13,339 nt of DNA from Tritrichomonas foetus (lineage: Eukaryota > Parabasalia > Tritrichomonadida > Tritrichomonadidae): contig MLAK01000199.1 of NCBI GenBank assembly GCA_001839685.1, forward strand, positions 7,137 to 20,475. Reading direction: 5' to 3'. The notes below the pieces were generated by a model. The model ran no database searches and was not told the DNA's origin. It worked only from the letters and a program-made list of their open reading frames with translations. This document shows, one piece after another, positions 8,651-13,339 of the stretch (position 1 is its first letter; each line of letters starts with the position of its first letter). The position numbers were made by a program, and so were the translations under genes.

Positions 8651-9058
8651 TTTAAGAAGTTTTTTTGCCAATAAAACTCTATTGGCCTTTTGATTTTCTG
8701 TTAGAATATGTGGCACCCATCGAAGATGCACATGTTTATACATTAATTTTGATGTTAAACGATCATAAATTGTCGATTTTGGTTCACCTAAAACATTAGC
8801 AATATATCGACACGATGAATGTGGAAATTCGGTTAAAACATCTAAAATTTTCCAGTCAAGAATATCATAACTTTGGCACTTTTTCTCTTTTTTCACAGGC
8901 TGTGTGTTTTGACTTCTGTTCAGTTCTGCCATGACTCGGTAGATTTGTCTTTGAGACAAACATTTTTCTTTCAAGACACTCTTCATTTCTTCATATATTT
9001 CTTTGCCCCTTTTTCCTTCAAGCTGCAGAAAAGTTATGATTGAATGTTGATCAATCAT
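8651..9058 (-). pseudogene. Mariner-type transposase, N-terminal part only
   Basis: From ATG at 9058 about 136 residues are readable before the frame runs into the poly(A/T) tract. Residues 1-47 (SIITFLQLEGKRGKEIYEEM, then LSQRQIYRVMAELNR) resemble the first helix-turn-helix of Mos1-like transposases. Residues about 64-136 (a DWKILDVLTEFPHSS-type helix, GEPKSTIYDRL, then HLRWVPHILTENQKANRV) match the second one and the WVPH-L-T/S-xxQKxxRV linker that leads into the catalytic domain. All of the DDE/D catalytic domain is missing. These domains would bind the transposon ends; the fragment cannot transpose by itself. What follows the poly(A/T) tract in frame is not transposase-like. Confidence 0.8.
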
Positions 9059-9064
9059 TTTTTA

Positions 9065-9089
9065 ATAAACGTGCATCGTGTACGTTTAT
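9065..9089. promoter_or_regulatory. Imperfect palindrome just upstream of the transposase ATG
   Basis: Arms ATAAACGTGCA (9065-9075) and TGTACGTTTAT (9079-9089) are complementary except at one position, around a 3-base centre. The left arm plus centre contains AACGTGCATC, the motif clustered before the ARL13 gene. It lies 7-31 bases before the ATG. It may be a promoter element or a subterminal transposase site. Confidence 0.5.
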
Positions 9090-9228
9090 AAATTATTCTT
9101 TTTTTTTATGAAAAAGATTCTTTATCTCTATTTTCAGTCAAGAGAAAAAAAAATTGTTTTCAAAATTTTTATGTTAACATTGCATAGTTTATTATTTATA
9201 AATATAATGTATTGATTTCACTTCTAAT

Positions 9229-9263
9229 GTGGGTAGTGACATCACGCCTCCGGACACCCTATA
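9229..9263 (-). repeat. Candidate terminal inverted repeat of the mariner remnant
   Basis: On the minus strand the block begins TATAGGGTGTCCGGAGGCGT and is clearly richer in G+C than its surroundings. The GGGTGTCC start next to TA is of a kind seen at Tc1/mariner ends, and it lies about 200 bp before the transposase ATG, a normal distance. With no partner copy in the window this remains a candidate. Confidence 0.45.
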
Positions 9264-9297
9264 ATATAAATATAGTGTAATCTAAGTTATAATTGTA

Positions 9298-9912
9298 TTA
9301 TTGAACAAAATCTATTGAGAAAAGTGATGGAATCTGGATATTCATTTGGTTAAGCAATATAGAAATTGGCGGCAATGGCATTTGTGCACTTGGCGCTTTA
9401 GCAGATTGCATTTTGTCTGGATTGATTTTTTGGTATCTGTATCTACATTGAACATCACACCTATCACCTAAACATGATGCAATTCGAACCCAGTTTTTCT
9501 TTCCATATTTTTCTACTAACATTAAAAGTTTTTGATCTTCATCTAAGCTCCATTCATCATGTGATATACCTGGTCTAAGACCTCTTGACCATCTTTGGGC
9601 ACATTGTGAGCGTGTTCTTCCTCCACCAACTATTTGAGAAATTAGAGTCCAATTATCACAACCATGAATGTGAACTGCATTTAGCAATTTCATATCTTCT
9701 TCTTGTGTCCATCTACTCATGTGTTTACGTGAATTGATGTCATCAGGAGAAATCATAAAACTATCAAAACACTTTTTATGACTCGGATATTTTAAACTGA
9801 ATGTTTCAATTTTATCTTCTGTTTTGGTTGAATGATTTGAGATGTTGCTATAGTAGTCATTCATTACTTTGAATGAACCAGTACTTGGTTGAGAGAAAGG
9901 TATCTTGTGCAT
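9298..9912 (-). CDS. R2R3 Myb-like DNA-binding protein
   Basis: This is a two-repeat Myb transcription factor, nuclear by inference. Counting from the upstream ATG at 9957 (219 residues), repeat 1 spans about 82-130 with Trp82, Trp103 and Trp123 and recognition helix RTRSQCAQRW; repeat 2 spans about 134-179 with Trp136 and Trp156, the third Trp replaced by Tyr in DVQCRYRYQK. The pattern is typical of the large trichomonad Myb family, some members of which bind promoters there. I prefer the ATG at 9912 (Met16, 204 residues) because a strong TCACTT initiator lies 10 bases before it, inside what would be the longer reading frame. The N-terminal 65 residues are Ser/Asn-rich and the C-terminal 40 have no recognised domain. 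The target genes are unknown. Confidence 0.88.
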   Translation of the reverse strand: MHKIPFSQPSTGSFKVMNDYYSNISNHSTKTEDKIETFSLKYPSHKKCFDSFMISPDDINSRKHMSRWTQEEDMKLLNAVHIHGCDNWTLISQIVGGGRTRSQCAQRWSRGLRPGISHDEWSLDEDQKLLMLVEKYGKKNWVRIASCLGDRCDVQCRYRYQKINPDKMQSAKAPSAQMPLPPISILLNQMNIQIPSLFSIDFVQ

Positions 9913-9918
9913 CAAAAG

Positions 9919-9924
9919 AAGTGA
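9919..9924 (-). promoter_or_regulatory. Initiator-like site (TCACTT) for the Myb gene
   Basis: TCACTT on the minus strand fits the trichomonad initiator TCAYTW, with its A 10 bases before the ATG at 9912. Leaders of 5-20 bases are usual in this group. If it is used, the ATG at 9957 lies outside the mRNA. Confidence 0.45.
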
Positions 9925-9957
9925 AATATTAAATATAAAGTGTTTTGAATGAGGCAT

Positions 9958-10980
9958 TCAATAGACCAAGTTTTTTACATTTGAATCATTATATCATAAT
10001 TGATGAGGACGTTAAATGATTATTTTCACAAATTTCGATCATTTCGATTTTTTGCTTCAGTACTTTCTCAATTTGTTTTATATTTGTTACAATTTTTCAG
10101 ACATGTAAATATTCAAGACGCAATGATGAGACCCAATCACTTTACAAAATAGGAATACTTAATGTAAGTATAGTTGCGTGATTAATATTAAAAAGGAAGA
10201 TCAGAAATGTGATTTTGATTGAAAGAAAATAATAATCAATATTTCGGAATAGGAGCAGATAGTTCCTTTTCATAGAAATGTAAAATCAATTTTTATGGAT
10301 ATTGATATCATATTTGTTTTCCTTATATCGAGAACCATTATTTAAGAAACATATTAGAGTATTTTAGGAAATTTTGAATTCAGGAAACAAGTTAAATTTA
10401 ACATTCAGAATGATATGATGTATTACTTTCAATAATGACACATAAAACTTTCAAAGTGATTTTTGTATGATACATTGTATTTTTTACATTATCTGGATGA
10501 ATTGAAAGCACTTTATTTAGATTCGATGGAAATTTTGAATGACGAGTTTCTCAACATTTGTAAATCTCGTTGTTTCGGAAAATGAAATGAGGCATGACTA
10601 CAAAGCGAATCCGATTGAGATTTTATGATCATACAAAACTTTTAATGTTATGATTAGTAAAACAAATATATCGTGGTGGCAATGATTTATTAAGCATTTT
10701 CAAATTATAAATTAGGAAAAAATCACAATGAATCTGATGGATTAAAACAAAAGAAATTTGTAATTCTTCTCAATTATGTCAATAAGATTATATAAGAATA
10801 TGAATGATCTTAAAATTAAAGAAAAATATTTCGATGAAACTAATAAAATAGTTGATGAACTTGATGTTAAACAGACAATTAAACTTGAAATTTAAATGTA
10901 ATCTATGATGCAGTAGCTCACAGATAAGATATAATTGTTAAATATTTCGCCATGAAGGAAAACAAAAAAATAGTAATTAT
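9958..10980. other. Intergenic region upstream of the Myb gene
   Basis: About 1 kb of A+T-rich DNA with frequent stops on both strands. The only peptide-like stretch is a 39-codon plus-strand ORF at 10776-10895 (Lys/Asp/Glu/Ile-rich, begins MSIRLYKNMNDLK); it has no recognisable family and is too short to support. No tRNA, repeat array or transposon end was recognised. Confidence 0.6.
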
Positions 10981-11118
10981 AAAAGAAAAAAGAAAATAGA
11001 AAAAATGCTTTGGGTGTGACTTGTTGACCTAGATACTTATTATCGTCTTAATTGAACCTTCTAATACAGGCAAATGAAAATGTAGAAAGAAAGATGATCG
11101 TGTTAACATAACTTAATC

Positions 11119-12147
11119 TTAATTCCTATTCCTTGAGTGATAAAGGTCAGTTTCTGTCCCTTTGAAGATAGAATTTCGTGAAACAACGATGAGTCTCCAT
11201 ATCACAAACTAAATCAAATTTTCGATGGTAGTATCTATTTCTTTCTTCACAACTTGAATATTGATATCATTGATGTTGTTGATATTATTGAAATTCTCTG
11301 ACAATGAGGAAATCGTTGGAAATATTAGTTATATTTGGTTTGATCGATCCACCGATTTTGTCTCATGTTGTTTGAAACCTTCTTTCATATTGGTTAAATA
11401 ATTGTCACATAAAGGACATTTTACACCAGCCATATCTCTAAGTATATCAATGGGCCTTACATTTTAGTCATTTGAAGCCCAAAGCATACCAAGTTTTTTA
11501 ATCTTGATATACAAGTCTGAATGTGACTTTAGATGTGAGTGAAGATTAGCTTTTGAGCACACAAATTTGTGACGTCCATAATGTAAACATGGAAAAATAT
11601 TATCTTCTGCCATCCATGAGTTTCCATTGGAATTGTTGTTGTTTCTTTCAAATATGTAGTAGGTTAAGTTTACCAGTTATTCTTGAGTTGGCATTTTTGT
11701 CAGCAAAAAGCCGTGTTTCTTCACTTCATCATTATGTACGACATTTATATGTAGAGTTATAGAGCTGTAACTATTAGAAGAATATTCTATGCAATGAGGA
11801 CAAATGAATAATCCTGCACCATGCCATTCTCCGGATATTGCTAAGTTGTTTAGAATAGCCATAAATGCAGGATCTAAGTTAAATGTAAATCCTTGATCGT
11901 TCATGCTGATAATATCTTTCCATTCGTTCCATAAAACTAATAATGTGATTTCTGAGGAGTTGTATCAACAAAGGTGATAAAGTTGACAAATAATATTTTT
12001 TGTTTCAATTTTAAAATCGTTCGGCAAAATTTCTAGTGTCTTTTCGTTGATTTCGATGAATTTATTAAAAATATTAACGGACGGAATGAAAATGGTAAAA
12101 ATTTGATTTTCATGAGCTTCAACAGGATCTGTATTTTGTTCAAACAT
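11119..12147 (-). pseudogene. Zinc-finger protein of copy B, five in-frame stops
   Basis: From ATG at 12147 (MFEQNTDPVEAHENQ) one phase continues for 343 codons to a TAA at 11119-11121, with no net frameshift, although five stops interrupt it: TGA at 11965, TAA at 11677, 11464 and 11329, and a TAG about 27 codons before the end of the homology with fragment C. Three C2H2-type fingers are visible: CPHC-x13-H-x4-H; a second with CLHY where the second Cys has become Tyr, then HSHLKSH; and CPLC-x13-H with the last His lost. The final segment ends in GTETDLYHSRNRN, resembling the GTGTDLSRPHPRT end of copy A. R2/NeSL-type retrotransposons carry such fingers at their N-termini for target-DNA binding. 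The reverse transcriptase and endonuclease expected between are absent. Not functional as read with the standard code. Confidence 0.6.
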
Positions 12148-12185
12148 CTGAGTGCGTGTAACTATCTGAATTTTGTTCAAACATC
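12127..12185 (-). repeat. 22-bp direct repeat at the A/B junction
   Basis: The 22-base blocks at 12127-12148 and 12164-12185 differ at one position. Each starts, on the minus strand, with GATGTTTGAACAAAAT and so carries the start codon and the first residues MFEQN of the copy B frame. The spacing is 37 bases, so the two ATGs are in different phases and only the inner one (12147) opens the long frame. The outer one ends after 14 codons. Confidence 0.85.
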
Positions 12186-12186
12186 A

Positions 12187-13339
12187 AAGGAAAAAAGAAA
12201 AAAGAAAAAATTGCTTTGAGCGTGACTATAATGTTTACTTAGATAATCATAAGGAAATGTCTATGTAGTACTACAAAAGACATTAAGTTGTTGCTTTTTA
12301 AACTTTATCTCAAGTCCTCGGATGAGGCCGAGAAAGGTCCGTCCCCGTCCCTTCAACGATAGAAATGTTCACTTCACCACAGTTCTTGTAGTCATTTAGA
12401 TGGTAAGATAACTTAGCGTTGTAAAAGATATTGAAAGAACCAATAATTGATGCCGCTACGCATTTTCTCGCAATTGAAGTAACAAGCTTCTTGTATTTAA
12501 ACAATCTTTTGAGGTCTGAAATTGAATCTTTTGGAATTACNCCTAAGGAAGAAACAACTATTACGTATAGTTTAGCCTTTATATGCCAATTATCTTTGAT
12601 GTCGTTAATAAGAATTTCATATTTGTTCAGTTTCTCGTCTCTCCTAAGCTTNAATTTTGAGGTAAGACCATTATGATTATTGTTTTGAACATCATCATTG
12701 TCTGTTTCTGAGTGACCACCGTAAGGGCAAGTCACTTCAATAATATTGATTACTTGATTATTTTGATCCCCAGATAAGAACCATATATCTGGCTTAAGAG
12801 CTTTTGAGCGGTCTGGAAGGTTGTTGAAACCAAAAATACGGATAGAAGAGTTTTCATGAATAATGGGGCTATAATTGTTATGATATANAGATTTTGAATT
12901 TGCAATTGCATGGTTAAGAATTTCACAAATATAATTATGTCTTTTTGTATATTCTGCAGATTTTGGTTTACAATTATTAAGACGATGCATTAAGGAATCA
13001 GTTGCATTAGAANTGCATGTAGCGCAAATATTTGAAATGTTGCTGTTCCTTTTATTGAGAAGTTCATTTGTAGGAAGTGAGTTACAANGTGCATTGATTA
13101 AAAATTTTGTAACACAATCTGGTAAGAAATATTTATTATTGCTGATAAAGGAATTAGAAGGTTTAGAATCTCTTGTATCGAAAAATGTATGACCTTTAAA
13201 GTTGTGTTTTATAAGATTATTATAGTGATTTTCACAATTTAAAGAGTTCAATACATTAAGGAGATCTTTAATATTTGTTTTGATTAAGTCTTCACAATTT
13301 CTCTTTTTAATATGAATAATTTTAAGCAAATCATTTGTA
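12187..13339 (-). mobile_element. 3' part of an RLE-type non-LTR retrotransposon (copy A)
   Basis: Copy A consists of an open C-terminal coding region, a G+C-rich segment around the stop codon, about 100 bp of 3' tail and the terminal block GCTTTGAGCGTGACT (12213-12227), bordered by an A/G-rich tract at 12187-12210. CTCGG (12317-12321) and CCGAG (12328-12332) could pair as a small hairpin straddling the stop. The element continues beyond the window, where its reverse transcriptase should lie. It contains five unresolved bases (12541, 12652, 12888, 13013, 13088), as expected if several slightly different copies were merged in the assembly. Confidence 0.7.
12310..13338 (-). CDS. Non-LTR retrotransposon C-terminus: CCHC zinc knuckle and restriction-like endonuclease (partial)
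   Basis: The frame is open to the window edge; the codon at 13329 sometimes taken as a start is TTG (Leu), so this is the C-terminal part of a longer protein. Numbering from that codon, CATC-x9-H-x4-C (102-120) is a CCHC knuckle like that behind the reverse transcriptase of R2-type elements. It is followed by LKPDIWFL (178-185), IIEVTCPYGG (196-205) and EKLNKYEIL (232-240), the PD...E...K-Y pattern of the PD-(D/E)XK restriction-like endonuclease, and by LYVIVVSSLGVIP, a usual strand of that domain. The Xs at five ambiguous bases cannot be stops: for instance the GGN codon at 12541 is Gly. The endonuclease would nick target DNA to prime reverse transcription. R2, NeSL, CRE and the Giardia Genie-type elements share this layout; I cannot say which clade. 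The knuckle and endonuclease look intact. Confidence 0.75.
   Translation of the reverse strand, partial: TNDLLKIIHIKKRNCEDLIKTNIKDLLNVLNSLNCENHYNNLIKHNFKGHTFFDTRDSKPSNSFISNNKYFLPDCVTKFLINAXCNSLPTNELLNKRNSNISNICATCXSNATDSLMHRLNNCKPKSAEYTKRHNYICEILNHAIANSKSXYHNNYSPIIHENSSIRIFGFNNLPDRSKALKPDIWFLSGDQNNQVINIIEVTCPYGGHSETDNDDVQNNNHNGLTSKXKLRRDEKLNKYEILINDIKDNWHIKAKLYVIVVSSLXVIPKDSISDLKRLFKYKKLVTSIARKCVAASIIGSFNIFYNAKLSYHLNDYKNCGEVNISIVEGTGTDLSRPHPRT

Larger units (their letters stand above)
8651..9263 (-). mobile_element. 5' part of a Tc1/mariner-type transposon
   Basis: The truncated transposase is preceded by about 200 bp of A+T-rich leader and then a G+C-rich, terminal-repeat-like block at 9229-9263, bounded by TA dinucleotides as expected for a mariner target site. 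The matching right-hand end is not found in the window, so the element is broken at the poly(A) tract. The exact outer border is inferred. Confidence 0.55.
10981..12186 (-). mobile_element. Decayed short non-LTR-like retroelement (copy B)
   Basis: On the minus strand the copy starts with a duplicated ATG region near 12185, carries the zinc-finger pseudogene and a 3' tail, and ends at GCTTTGGGTGTGACT (11007-11021) followed outwards by an A/G-rich tract (10981-11005 on the plus strand). Copy A ends with the same terminal block (13 of 15 identical) and a similar tract, so A and B are members of one family placed head to tail. Copy B lacks reverse transcriptase and endonuclease and is only about 1.2 kb. 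I infer an internally deleted, non-autonomous derivative; no full-length copy is present here to prove it. Confidence 0.55.

Noticed and set aside
10776..10895. Plus-strand 39-codon ORF with a protein-like composition
   Set aside because: It is too short and isolated, has no recognisable family, and no initiator or extension of the frame supports it.
12431..12676. Plus-strand 81-codon frame opposite the endonuclease domain
   Set aside because: It lies antisense to the conserved endonuclease coding region and is explained by it.

Overview
The window reads as nuclear DNA of a parabasalid (trichomonad) flagellate. It is very A+T-rich, the genes are compact and show no introns, and the only C-terminal-tail-bearing genes are small GTPases of eukaryotic type. 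It also carries an R2R3 Myb protein of the kind trichomonads have in large numbers, a mariner-type transposase remnant, and start codons that can lie a few tens of bases or less behind TCAYW initiator-like sequences. A Tritrichomonas-like genome fits, but I cannot fix the genus from this sequence alone.

Layout. Positions 1-1500 hold a short tandem repeat, a G+C-rich inverted repeat and no convincing gene. A Rab-family GTPase (1501-2217, +) and an ARL13-type ciliary/flagellar GTPase (2995-3714, +) follow. The ARL13 promoter contains a cluster of a repeated AACGTRCATC motif. A convergent gene (4163-8281, -) encodes a large HEAT-type protein that I identify as THADA/Trm732, the partner of the Trm7/FTSJ1 methyltransferase for 2'-O-methylation of tRNA position 32. 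Upstream of it the accessory half begins: a fragment of a retroelement 3' end (fragment C, about 8368-8614), a poly(A) run ending in an N, the 5' part of a mariner-type transposon (about 8651-9263), then an R2R3 Myb gene (9298-9912, -), then about 1 kb without a gene.

The last 2.4 kb are two same-oriented (minus-strand) retroelement copies in head-to-tail order. Copy A (12187 to the window edge) carries an open frame with a CCHC zinc knuckle and a PD-(D/E)XK restriction-like endonuclease, the C-terminal signature of R2/NeSL/Genie-type non-LTR retrotransposons. Copy B (about 10981-12186) starts with three C2H2-type zinc fingers and runs, in one uninterrupted phase but with five internal stop codons, straight into a C-terminus and 3' end related to copy A. 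The reverse transcriptase and endonuclease are missing from B, so it looks like a decayed, internally deleted derivative. This family is the most novel content of the window.

Functionally the housekeeping genes (vesicle traffic, flagellar GTPase, tRNA modification, transcription factor) are not an operon. They are independent units separated by 0.4-1 kb of A+T-rich DNA. Three start positions suggested by simple ORF calling (8296, 12180 and 13329) are TTG codons, not ATG; I give the ATG-based or open-ended coordinates instead.
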